A stretch of DNA of 64,000 nt from RDYJ01 sp034931405 (GTDB lineage: Bacteria; Cyanobacteriota; Cyanobacteriia; Cyanobacteriales; Nostocaceae): the NCBI RefSeq assembly GCF_034931405.1, contig NZ_JAYGHA010000012.1:86455-150454 (forward strand), read 5' to 3'. A program made the position numbers and the translations under genes. Positions 37,559 to 46,066 of the stretch are shown here, piece after piece. Each line of letters opens with the position of its first letter. Positions within the stretch are counted from its first letter, which is position 1. Below the pieces are notes generated by a model, which saw only the letters and a program-made list of their open reading frames with translations, made no database searches and was not told the origin of the DNA.

Positions 37559-39055
37559 TTAATTGCGTGTATATCTATGTTTGACACCCACAGGAAAATA
37601 TTCAACATCACCTGTAGGTTTTAATTCTACCTGCGGTGTTTGATATTCTGAAGGAACATAATTAGCAAACTCGCTATTTAACCGCAACAATTGAGCAAGT
37701 ATAGAATTAGCAATAGTTATAGTTTTCTCTTCGCTAACTTCTACATTGGGTGCTAATTCTACAACCACAGATAAAAAGCGGTTTTTGTCTAAGTCTTCTT
37801 TTACCTGTAACACAAATTTACCCGTTACCCATTCTCTAATTATCGGTTGTTCTAATCCCACTGTCACATTTTCTGGGTAAATATTTGCCCCAAAATAAGA
37901 AACTGTAAAATTAGCACGTCCGAAAACATAAACAAACGGTAATTGATTAATTCCTCTATTGTGCTGTAATTCTGCAATGGGATTAAAACCCCACTCAGCT
38001 AAAAATTTCAGCATCTGGTCATAACTAATTAAACCACCATGATCAAAGATATTATATCTAATTAAAGGAATGCCATTATTACCAGAAAATATGAGTCTAC
38101 CGTCTTCAACTTCAAAAAATCGACTACTAGGATCATACTGTACTAATGTCGGTAAACGAGATTCTCCAAATAATGCTTTTGCTGCTTGAGGATGTGCTGC
38201 TAAAAACCGTCGAATACAAATGCTTAAAGGTGTTTCATTTCCTAAAACTCCTGCGTCTGCTGTTCCATACATGGACGCAAAATCATCACAGGGATTTTTA
38301 GATCCTATCCTTTCTCCAACTAAACTCCGCCATTCTTCACTAAATACTTCTCCTGCCATTACTAATTTAATCTGATATTGTCCCCAATTCACACTATTGG
38401 CAATACCCGTATCAATTACATCTTTAAGAAATGGCGGATATCCTAATAATACAACTTGCTCAAAATTATCACCAAGTTCTTGCACAACGCGCAATATTTC
38501 TGTTTTGTTGTTACCAGGAGTAATGACCGTGATAGGATATCCTTTTAAAGCAAGATACCGACAACAGTTAGTTGTGAACATTCCCCCTACCCATGTTCCC
38601 AAGGTAAAACAAATTACAGCTAATGTGCGTTTGCTGTCTGCATAAAAACTATCGTGAAAAATCTGCTCAAATCTTGTGGCTATTTGTAGTTCATCGGTGA
38701 AGAAACGCGGCCAAAATGTAGGTTTCCCGGTTGAGCCAGAGGAAGCTGCGATCATATCACAGCCTCCTATTTTTCCATTCTTACACAATTCTGACAAAGA
38801 GTAAAGAGAAATATAATTTTCTTTACAAATTATTGGTAATTTTTGGAAGTCTGCTAAAGTTTGAATGATTTCAGGATCGATGTGATGTGCTGCTAAAAAT
38901 TTTTGGTAAGCTGGTACAGTAGCAGCTACAGTTTGAAATAAACTGATCACTATTTCTTGCGGGTTAATTTTAAGATGCTGTTCTAGTTTCTCTGCTAAGG
39001 GAGTAGAGACAAAATTTTCTAGTTCTTGAATAGCTTGCTGTGTTTTTGGAGTCAT
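37559..39055 (-). CDS. PaaK-like adenylate-forming enzyme
   Basis: 498 residues. The AMP-binding P-loop is AASSGSTGKPTFWPR. Further family blocks include LLGYPPFLKDVID, MAGEVFSEEWRSLV, MYGTADAGVLGNE (substrate/adenylate site) and IPLIRYNIFDHGG. It resembles phenylacetate-CoA ligase and the coenzyme F390 synthetase group, which activate a carboxylate or nucleotide with ATP. Cyanobacteria lack F420-dependent pathways of methanogens, so the substrate is open. It is transcribed divergently from the first kinase gene. Confidence 0.8.
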   Translation of the reverse strand: MTPKTQQAIQELENFVSTPLAEKLEQHLKINPQEIVISLFQTVAATVPAYQKFLAAHHIDPEIIQTLADFQKLPIICKENYISLYSLSELCKNGKIGGCDMIAASSGSTGKPTFWPRFFTDELQIATRFEQIFHDSFYADSKRTLAVICFTLGTWVGGMFTTNCCRYLALKGYPITVITPGNNKTEILRVVQELGDNFEQVVLLGYPPFLKDVIDTGIANSVNWGQYQIKLVMAGEVFSEEWRSLVGERIGSKNPCDDFASMYGTADAGVLGNETPLSICIRRFLAAHPQAAKALFGESRLPTLVQYDPSSRFFEVEDGRLIFSGNNGIPLIRYNIFDHGGLISYDQMLKFLAEWGFNPIAELQHNRGINQLPFVYVFGRANFTVSYFGANIYPENVTVGLEQPIIREWVTGKFVLQVKEDLDKNRFLSVVVELAPNVEVSEEKTITIANSILAQLLRLNSEFANYVPSEYQTPQVELKPTGDVEYFPVGVKHRYTRN

Positions 39056-39282
39056 AAGTTGTAAATTATTATACTATGGTTATGTGAAACTGCATAAAAT
39101 ATCAAACTCATCACATCATGTATCTCTATCGGCGTTTATCTGCGTTTATCTGCGTTTTTAAAGATTTATCTGCAACTTCAAATTTACTCATACACTTCAC
39201 AACCCGAACTTAATCTAAAAATTCGTAAATTGCCTTTTCACTGTTGTAGAACAGTATCAGTTATTGATCTATCGTCCCTACT

Positions 39283-40971
39283 ATGTCCGTCTATTGCAGC
39301 AAACAACACGCCAATAATAACGGTAACATTTTTTGTACTCACTGTGGAGAATCATTGCCTCTAACTGTAGGACAGGTAATAGAACATCGTTATGAAATTG
39401 CGCGTATACTGGGGCAGGGTGGTTTTGGGCGTAGCTATTTGGCGATTGATAGACAAAAAGCCCGTCAAATGTGCGTTTTAAAGGAATTTGCACCCCAGGT
39501 CGTCAAATCAGAAGATTTGCAAAAAGCCAAAGAATTATTTGAACGAGAAGCAAGCGTACTCAAAAAAATCCAGCATCCCCAAATCCCGCGTTTTCACGCA
39601 TCCATACAAGCAAAGATTGGCACTAAAAATTTTTTCTTCTTAGTTCAAGATTATGTTGAAGGTGCTAATTATTACCAATTATTTGAACATCTTCAAAGTC
39701 AGGGAAAGTCTTTGAGTGAGGAGGAAGTTATTAATCTCCTCCATAATCTTCTGCCGATTTTGAGTTATATTCATTCTTTAGATATAGTTCATCGGGATAT
39801 TTCACCGGATAATTTGATTTTACGCCAAAGTGATAATTTACCTGTGTTGATTGATTTTGGTGGTGTAAAACAATTACCTGCTTCTCAGGGTTTTTGGCGC
39901 ACCAAGTTGGCTGGAAATGGGACTTTATTAGGTAAAAAGGGTTACGCACCCGAAGAACAGTTAATTCAGGGAACAGTATATAAAAGCAGTGATTTATACT
40001 CGTTAGCGGTGACGGCTTTGGTGTTGGTGACTGGGAAAGAACCGCAATTACTTTATGATAGCTATAACGGCAATTGGTACTGGGGAAAGGAAATTAAAGT
40101 AAGTCCAAAATTAGAAGCAATCTTAAAGAAGATGTTGGCATATAAACCGAGCGATCGCTATCAAACAGCTGATCAAGTTCTCAAAGATTTACCTGCATCA
40201 TCTTCTGTTTCTACTGTCATCAAGAAAGTAAATACTATGCAGCCTTCTGTTAATAGCCAGAATTCCTACATGACTAAGTTGAAAACAATGGTAGCAGCAC
40301 CTGGGAAAAAAGTTTATAGAAATACTCAACTTGCTGTCCAAAATATTCCTCTACCTGTATGGATACGACCTTTTGCTGTTAGCTTTATTATGACCACGGG
40401 AGTTAGTTTAACTGTTGCAGGTGTGTGGATGCTGGGTAATTTTGCGGTCAGGAGTATATCATCAATTAATTTACCTAAACTTGAAGTTCCTAAAATACCA
40501 TCTATCAATAATCCTGGAGGTCAGGGTAACAGCAGTATTCAACAAGTGTTTAACCGTTTGAAAGAGTTAGAAATTTCTCAAGTGGTTTTCACTAAAACAG
40601 TAGATGAACGTTTTTATACTCTCAGACCAGGGTTAGGAGGAAGGGTGTTAACAGATAAACCGGAAGATCGGGTTTTACGTGAACAGTGGAATAGTACAGC
40701 TAATGAGTTGTTAAAGAAAATTGAACAGGCTAATCTTAGTCAGTCCGCACGCAAGAAAATAGGTAATTATAGTCAACAAGATTCCCAACGGTGGGATAAA
40801 CTAGCTAAAGCTGGTAAATTGGGTAAATATCGGTCTTTTCAGGATTTGCGACAGGAGACATATCAAAAATTTGACCCATTGTTTCCTGGTCAAGAGCATG
40901 GGAAACTAAATCAACAGACTTTTCTCCAAATTTGGTATGCGATCGCATCTGATCAAGTAGGGAATAAGTGA
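39283..40971 (+). CDS. Ser/Thr protein kinase with zinc ribbon and unique C-terminal domain
   Basis: 562 residues. An N-terminal zinc ribbon (YCSKQH, FCTHCGESL) is followed by a kinase domain at about 37-300: glycine loop LGQGGFGRSYLA, lysine in CVLKEF, catalytic loop HRDISPDNL, and DFGGVKQ. A transmembrane helix lies at about 363-388. Residues about 425-555 form a domain shared with the next kinase (GR.L.D.PED, W..TA.E.L, RW, FPGQ, IW.A..SD). HRDIS in place of HRDIK is usual in this cyanobacterial subgroup. Likely a membrane-bound sensor kinase; the stimulus is unknown. Confidence 0.9.
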   Translation: MSVYCSKQHANNNGNIFCTHCGESLPLTVGQVIEHRYEIARILGQGGFGRSYLAIDRQKARQMCVLKEFAPQVVKSEDLQKAKELFEREASVLKKIQHPQIPRFHASIQAKIGTKNFFFLVQDYVEGANYYQLFEHLQSQGKSLSEEEVINLLHNLLPILSYIHSLDIVHRDISPDNLILRQSDNLPVLIDFGGVKQLPASQGFWRTKLAGNGTLLGKKGYAPEEQLIQGTVYKSSDLYSLAVTALVLVTGKEPQLLYDSYNGNWYWGKEIKVSPKLEAILKKMLAYKPSDRYQTADQVLKDLPASSSVSTVIKKVNTMQPSVNSQNSYMTKLKTMVAAPGKKVYRNTQLAVQNIPLPVWIRPFAVSFIMTTGVSLTVAGVWMLGNFAVRSISSINLPKLEVPKIPSINNPGGQGNSSIQQVFNRLKELEISQVVFTKTVDERFYTLRPGLGGRVLTDKPEDRVLREQWNSTANELLKKIEQANLSQSARKKIGNYSQQDSQRWDKLAKAGKLGKYRSFQDLRQETYQKFDPLFPGQEHGKLNQQTFLQIWYAIASDQVGNK

Positions 40972-40975
40972 CTAG

Positions 40976-41022
40976 GGACTGGGGACCGGGGACCGGGGAC
41001 TGGGGACTGGGGACTGGGGATA
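40976..41022. repeat. Heptanucleotide tandem repeat (GGGGACT/GGGGACC)
   Basis: Six to seven copies of GGGGACY directly after the first kinase stop. The complementary repeat (CCCCAGT) occurs at 46018-46060. Such short tandemly repeated repetitive sequences are typical of heterocyst-forming cyanobacteria. Confidence 0.85.
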
Positions 41023-41035
41023 TGGAGAGAAATTC

Positions 41036-41098
41036 TACCAATTACCAATTACCAATTACTAATTACCAATTACTAATAACTAATAACTAATAACTAAT
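41036..41098. repeat. Heptanucleotide tandem repeat (AATTACC/AATAACT)
   Basis: About eight copies of a drifting 7-mer run into the start codon of the next kinase, so its leader has no recognisable Shine-Dalgarno sequence. Confidence 0.85.
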
Positions 41099-43253
41099 GA
41101 CTAACATTTATTGTTCTCAAGGGCATCAAAATCCGTCGGGTAGTAAGTTTTGTCTCCAGTGCGGAGAAAAAATGTTAGATATTCCTGCTGTTACTAGTGG
41201 TATCCAAGCTGGCCAGACTTTGGGCGATCGCTATGTAATTGTTCGTCTACTCGGACAAGGTGGATTTGGACGGACTTATTTAGCTGAAGATATCAATCGT
41301 TTCCGAGAACCTTGTGTTTTAAAAGAATTTTCCCCCCAAGTTCAAACTCCCTACGTTGTCCAAAAAGCTGAGGAACTATTTCAGCGGGAAGCTACTGTTC
41401 TTTATCAATTAAAACATCCCCAAATTCCCCGCTTTCGGGAATTATTAAGTATGAATTTACAAGGTAAGGAATATCTATTTTTAGTACAAGATCATGTAGC
41501 CGGAGAAACTTATAATTCTTTATTAAATAACCGCAAACAACAGGGTTTACGATTTACAGAAACTGAAGTCCGTCAATTATTAGAGCAAATTTTACCAGTT
41601 TTGGAATACATCCACTCTGTGGGTGTGATTCATCGTGATATTTCTCCTGATAACTTAATGCTTCGCAATGTTGATCAATTACCAGTATTAATTGATTTTG
41701 GTGGTGTCAAACAAGTAGCCGCAACTGTAGCTTCTCAATATTATCAATCTGCTACTATTTCATCTACCAGCGGCGGAACTTTATTAGGAAAAATAGGGTT
41801 TGCACCTCCAGAACAAATGCAAACAGGTGTGGTCTCTCCCCACAGTGATTTATATGCTTTAGCTGTCACAGTGTTAGTTTTACTGACAGGTAAACAACCA
41901 CAAGAATTAATTGATACTCAAAATCTAACTTGGCAATGGCGGCGGGAAGTTAGCATCAGTCCCATGTTAGGACAAATATTAGATAAAATGCTGTCGCCCA
42001 GACCAAGCGATCGCTATCAAACAACTCATCAAGTTTTACAAGCACTCAACCCCTACACCCCAGTTAATTTTCCTCCTACTCAACCCTCAACACCTTCACC
42101 TCCACCTATTCCTATTCCTACAGCGGAAACTGTTGCTATCTCTCCCCCCAAAACCCCAGCACCGCCACCTATTGTTATTCCCACACCTCAATCTACAGGT
42201 GTATGGACAACCACAAACGTCTTTATTGTCACCGTAGCTTTATTTAGTAGTGTAGGGCTGCTGTGGTGGGGATTTAACAACCGTTTACAGAATATAGGAG
42301 GAAGTGACCCAACAATTACATCTAGTCCTACTCCTACCGAAACTTCATCTCCTGAACCTACAGCTAATTATTCACCAGCAGAAAGAGAACGCAAACAAAA
42401 ATTGAGCGATCGCCGGGAACAGTTGGGTATAGATAATAACTTTTATGTCAGTTTAGTGAATCAAGTATTTTGGGACAAAAACCCCAGTCTTCAAGGACGC
42501 ACTCTCAGCGATCAACCAGAAGATGAAAGTTTGCGGGCAGAATGGGATAAAACCGCAACCGAAGTTCTAGAAAAGCTGACTTCTCTCAGTAGTAGGGCGC
42601 GTCGGCAAATGGGAACTTATACATCAGCAGAACGCGATCGCTGGAAGGTAGAAGTTAACAAAATTAACGTTGGTAGTCGTTCTTTGTATGACTTGGGAGA
42701 TGCGGCTTTCTTCCGTGTATTCCCAGGACAACGCAGTAAAAATTTCCTAGATCAACCCATAGGACAAGTTTGGCAAGCATTTGTCAGTGATAAACTCAAC
42801 GCTATCCTGGCAAATAGTGCTTTTCAAAAAATAGTCTTTGCAGAAGGTGCTACCGGTAAAACAGTTAGTGGGACTCTTGAACCAGGAGGAGGTAAAGTTT
42901 TTATCGCTGGACTAGCTAAAGCACAAAATATGGAAGTTAAACTAGAAGCAGATTCTCAGGTTTTACTATCAATTTATTCTCCTTCTGGTAAAGTCATATT
43001 TTTAGAAGATTCTAAACAGCGTGATGTTTCCAAGACATTACCAGAAACCGGATTTTATGAATTTGTGGTTGTGTCCACAGACTCGAAACCTATGGATTAT
43101 CAACTAACAGTTACAGCAGAAAATCCTCCTGCACCAGAACCAACACCAACACCAACACCAACACCAACACCAACACCAACACCAACACCAACACCAACAC
43201 CAACAGTAGAACCGACGGAAACACCAACTCCTAAACCTACAGAAACACCATAG
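41097..43253 (+). CDS. Ser/Thr protein kinase with zinc ribbon and Thr-Pro repeat tail
   Basis: 718 residues and a paralogue of the preceding gene. Zinc ribbon (YCSQGHQNPSGSKFCLQCGE), kinase domain at about 43-315 (LGQGGFGRTYLA, CVLKEF, HRDISPDNLML, DFGGVKQ), a Pro-rich stretch, a transmembrane helix at about 376-396, then the shared domain (GRTLSDQPEDESLR, FPGQRSKNFLDQPIGQVWQ). After this comes a PPC-like beta domain at about 580-680 (GKTVSGTLEPGGGKVFIAG) and a tail of eleven TP-coding 6-mers (43139-43204). The ATG is preceded by tandem repeats, not a ribosome site. The second kinase adds an outside-facing beta domain to the same plan. Confidence 0.9.
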   Translation: MTNIYCSQGHQNPSGSKFCLQCGEKMLDIPAVTSGIQAGQTLGDRYVIVRLLGQGGFGRTYLAEDINRFREPCVLKEFSPQVQTPYVVQKAEELFQREATVLYQLKHPQIPRFRELLSMNLQGKEYLFLVQDHVAGETYNSLLNNRKQQGLRFTETEVRQLLEQILPVLEYIHSVGVIHRDISPDNLMLRNVDQLPVLIDFGGVKQVAATVASQYYQSATISSTSGGTLLGKIGFAPPEQMQTGVVSPHSDLYALAVTVLVLLTGKQPQELIDTQNLTWQWRREVSISPMLGQILDKMLSPRPSDRYQTTHQVLQALNPYTPVNFPPTQPSTPSPPPIPIPTAETVAISPPKTPAPPPIVIPTPQSTGVWTTTNVFIVTVALFSSVGLLWWGFNNRLQNIGGSDPTITSSPTPTETSSPEPTANYSPAERERKQKLSDRREQLGIDNNFYVSLVNQVFWDKNPSLQGRTLSDQPEDESLRAEWDKTATEVLEKLTSLSSRARRQMGTYTSAERDRWKVEVNKINVGSRSLYDLGDAAFFRVFPGQRSKNFLDQPIGQVWQAFVSDKLNAILANSAFQKIVFAEGATGKTVSGTLEPGGGKVFIAGLAKAQNMEVKLEADSQVLLSIYSPSGKVIFLEDSKQRDVSKTLPETGFYEFVVVSTDSKPMDYQLTVTAENPPAPEPTPTPTPTPTPTPTPTPTPTPTVEPTETPTPKPTETP
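43139..43204 (+). repeat. Hexanucleotide repeat ACCAAC x11
   Basis: Eleven perfect copies encode a (Thr-Pro)n linker near the C terminus of the second kinase. Copy number is likely to vary between strains by slippage; being 6 bp, changes keep the frame. Confidence 0.9.
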
Positions 43254-43353
43254 CACCGATCAGCTTTGCAAAGATTAAAAATGGTTGGTTTATAACTTTT
43301 AGGGCAGGTTTTCTTGCCCACCCCAAAAGAGTTTTATCTAAGACAAAATCAAC

Positions 43354-44835
43354 TTACCATTTATGTCTAATCCAGTCGTAAATATCTAAATATTCGACTC
43401 CGGGAACATTCCATGAGTAATCATATTGCATACCTTGAATAGCCAATTGTTGGAATTTCTCAGGTTGCTGATACCACAAATCTATTGCCCTTCCCATTGC
43501 TGATTCTAAAGCTTGGTTATCCATTTCATAAAATACATAACCATTGCGTTTTTTTATTGGCAAATTTTGGTCATAATCTCGATCAAAAACTGTATTTACC
43601 AAGCCACCAACAGCGCGGACAATGGGAACAGTTCCGTATTTTAAACCAATCATTTGAGTTAACCCACAAGGTTCATAATTACTGGGAACCACAATCATGT
43701 CTGCACCAGCATAAATGAGGTGGGATAATTCTTCATTAAAACCTAGTTCTAAATGTACATCTGGGTTATTATTTAAAACTTGTTTTTCGTGTTGAAAATG
43801 AGCGTTGATTGCTGGTTCTGTGGCTGAACCTAATAATACAAATTGCGCTCCTTTACTGAGGGCGTAATAAATAGCGTGATGGACAAGATGCACACCTTTT
43901 TGATTATCTAATCGACCGATATAAGCCACGATGGGTTTATCATCGTTATCAGCTAACATCAGTCTTTCTCGTAAAGCTTTTTTGTTATATGCTTTTTGTT
44001 CAAAATCATCCCAATTGTAATTATGGGGGATGTAACGATCAACTTCGGGATTCCAAAAATCATAATCAATCCCGTTGAGAACTCCAGTAAATTTCTCTTT
44101 CTGTAAATGCAATGTATGACCTAAACCGCAACCAACTTCACTAGTTTGGGCTTCCATCGCATGATTTGGTGAAACTGTAGTCACTGCGTTAGAGTAATTA
44201 ATCCCCGCTTTCATAAAGTTGATAGCAAAGGGGTTAAAGTTATCGCGCAGTTTATCGTATTGGAAGTAATAATCCGGTCGATTTAAATTGGTTGCTTCCA
44301 GAGTTTCTACACCACCCATACCTTGATGTTTAAAGTTGTGAATGGTGTAACAAACTCTTTGGTATTCCATGCCATGATATTTGTAAATTTCATAAAGCAT
44401 GACAGGAATTAAGCCGGTTTGCCAGTCGTGACAATGAATAACATCTGGCTTTTTATTGCTTTGCAGCAAAAATTCTAAAGCTGCTTTACTAAAGAATGCA
44501 AACCGCATATTGTCATCATTACAACCGTAATAACAACCTCTATTAAAAAAGTTGTCTTCACTGTGGGGTTGAATGAAGAAACAAACCCGTCCATGTACCC
44601 AACCGCAGTATACTGTACAGTGAACTGCTCCACCATACCAGGGAACCCACAGGTTAAGGTAGGCATCATGTAGCCCCCAAATATGGTCGTAACGCATACA
44701 GTCGTACATGGGTAAAATTAGTTCAACTGTATTTCCCCGTCCCTCTAATTCCCTGCTGAGTCCATACACAACATCCCCTAACCCTCCGGCTTTAATCACA
44801 GGAGCGCATTCTGAGGCAATCTGTACTATGTACAT
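43354..44835 (-). CDS. glgA: Glycogen synthase, ADP-glucose type
   Basis: 493 residues from the ATG giving MYIVQIASECAPVIKAGGLGDVVYGL; GAGG lies seven bases upstream. The KAGGLGDV motif binds ADP-glucose. HCHDWQTGLIPVMLYE, GYVGRLD-like YIGRLDNQKGVHL, and the C-terminal VPSNYEPCGLTQMIGLKYGTVPIVRAVGGL close the GT5 signature. It extends alpha-1,4-glucan chains in the cytosol. Cyanobacteria often have two glgA genes; the middle region (ETSEVGCGLGHTLHL) may identify the isoform but I cannot assign it safely. Confidence 0.95.
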   Translation of the reverse strand: MYIVQIASECAPVIKAGGLGDVVYGLSRELEGRGNTVELILPMYDCMRYDHIWGLHDAYLNLWVPWYGGAVHCTVYCGWVHGRVCFFIQPHSEDNFFNRGCYYGCNDDNMRFAFFSKAALEFLLQSNKKPDVIHCHDWQTGLIPVMLYEIYKYHGMEYQRVCYTIHNFKHQGMGGVETLEATNLNRPDYYFQYDKLRDNFNPFAINFMKAGINYSNAVTTVSPNHAMEAQTSEVGCGLGHTLHLQKEKFTGVLNGIDYDFWNPEVDRYIPHNYNWDDFEQKAYNKKALRERLMLADNDDKPIVAYIGRLDNQKGVHLVHHAIYYALSKGAQFVLLGSATEPAINAHFQHEKQVLNNNPDVHLELGFNEELSHLIYAGADMIVVPSNYEPCGLTQMIGLKYGTVPIVRAVGGLVNTVFDRDYDQNLPIKKRNGYVFYEMDNQALESAMGRAIDLWYQQPEKFQQLAIQGMQYDYSWNVPGVEYLDIYDWIRHKW

Positions 44836-44992
44836 TCCTAGTCCTCGCTTCATAAAACTTGATGTTTACTCTAGTATATGCAAAATGTACTCATTGACAA
44901 CCAAGTAACGGGATGATATTGCCGGAATAAATTCACGGCTTTTCGGGGTGAAGAGGAAATTGCCTTACCGATAATTACTACAAAGGTCTTAA

Positions 44993-45200
44993 TTTTTTAG
45001 ACAAAATATCTTGAATTATGTCCAATGATGTCCTAAAATTATATTGCATAACGCTTTACTATATTTAAGTTTTAGATTATTCTGGTTTGCTAATATTAAA
45101 ATATAAAAGTTAAATTTATAGGTAGTTTATTTGATTTATCTCTGAATATTTTAACAGTGATTTATTATTTTTTTTAGACAAAATTCTTTGATTTATGTCC
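44993..45200 (+). promoter_or_regulatory. Upstream region with direct repeats and TGTCC/GGACA motifs
   Basis: The 470 bases before the leader-peptide genes hold no gene. TTTTTAGACAAAAT (44993 region) plus TATGTCC (45017-45023) recurs as TTTTTAGACAAAAT plus TATGTCC at 45169-45200. TGTCC occurs at 45019, near 45030 and 45196, and its complement GGACA near 45232 and 45262. This pattern suggests repeated binding sites for one regulator controlling the peptide genes. Confidence 0.4.
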
Positions 45201-45308
45201 TAAATTGACGTGCATGAATCTTTATTTGTAGGGACAGTCTATATTATTTTAAATTTAGTTGGACAAGCAAACCAGAAAAATTTAACTCTTAACTTGGAGG
45301 ATTAAACA

Positions 45309-45557
45309 ATGAAGGAAATAATCATCGCTGACTTAAAGACTCATAATGAGAATAGCCTTTTCCATGAACTATCTCTAGCTGAAACAAGTACCATATCCGG
45401 GGGTACTTTGAACAACTATTTTATCACGACTAATGCTGGAGACGTGAATGGTCCATCGACTGGTGATATTAAAGGTGTAGATAGTGGCATCCGTGATAAT
45501 AAGGTCAACACTATAGACTATTCTAGATCAACATACATTGTGATAAATTCTTTGTAA
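45309..45557 (+). CDS. Double-glycine leader peptide 1
   Basis: 82 residues with a strong GGAGG site. Residues 17-32, LFHELSLAETSTISGG, form a classic double-glycine leader, cut after Gly 32 by the peptidase domain of an ABC exporter. The 50-residue core is rich in Asn, Asp, Ser and Thr, has no Cys, and ends NTIDYSRSTYIVINSL. LFHE (17-20) and GG (31-32) occur at the same residues in the next gene. Cores without Cys rule out lanthionine or heterocyst-type disulfide peptides. The product may be a bacteriocin-like or signalling peptide. No exporter or modifying enzyme is adjacent. Confidence 0.65.
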   Translation: MKEIIIADLKTHNENSLFHELSLAETSTISGGTLNNYFITTNAGDVNGPSTGDIKGVDSGIRDNKVNTIDYSRSTYIVINSL

Positions 45558-45679
45558 TTAATTCTTGGTAATTAATGATTTACAGTTAAAATACTGACTT
45601 TTTAGGGCATTTTTTGTCAGATATTTTACCTGCAACAAATTTGGCTAACTGTTCACTTATCGACGGATAAATTAAGGCT

Positions 45680-45934
45680 ATGGCTACAATAATGAATTAC
45701 GGATTAAATTTAGTCGCCGTAAATAAGCTTTTTCATGAAATTACTTTAGAAGTCATGGAGTCCACATTAGGGGGTAATGCTTTGATACCTTTATGGGATC
45801 ATAATTCCCAGGGTATCTTGTTAAATACCGTTCCTGATTTGGCAAATAATTTATTAACTAAACCATTGACTTTTTATAATAACAGAATTCTGGCAATTGA
45901 TTTTTCTAACACAAACGTTTATTTAGTAGTGTAA
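45680..45934 (+). CDS. Double-glycine leader peptide 2
   Basis: 84 residues. LFHEITLEVMESTLGG at residues 17-32 is a double-glycine leader in exactly the register of the preceding gene. The 52-residue core has no Cys. It ends ILAIDFSNTNVYLVV, which matches the end of the first core (NTIDYSRSTYIVI), so the two are diverged paralogues with a conserved tail. AAGG precedes the ATG. The genes are 122 bases apart on one strand and could be cotranscribed. Confidence 0.65.
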   Translation: MATIMNYGLNLVAVNKLFHEITLEVMESTLGGNALIPLWDHNSQGILLNTVPDLANNLLTKPLTFYNNRILAIDFSNTNVYLVV

Positions 45935-46017
45935 TCATTTGTCAAAGATAATGCTTGTGGTAAAAATTAGGACTGAAACAAGTAATAGGGTGTGGGGTAT
46001 TGGGTGAAAATTTTTTC

Positions 46018-46060
46018 CCAGTCCCCAGTCCCCAGTCCCCAGTCCCCAGTCCCCCGTTCC
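46018..46060. repeat. Heptanucleotide tandem repeat (CCCCAGT)
   Basis: Five to six copies just past the end of the aminotransferase gene, complementary to the repeat at 40976-41022. Confidence 0.85.
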
Positions 46061-46066
46061 CAGTCC

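Noticed and set aside
40976..41098. Possible CRISPR array
   Set aside because: The units are 7 bases and contiguous without spacers; these are heptanucleotide tandem repeats.
43100..43321. Minus-strand open frame rich in Gly-Val repeats
   Set aside because: It is the shadow of the TP-coding hexanucleotide repeat of the kinase gene.
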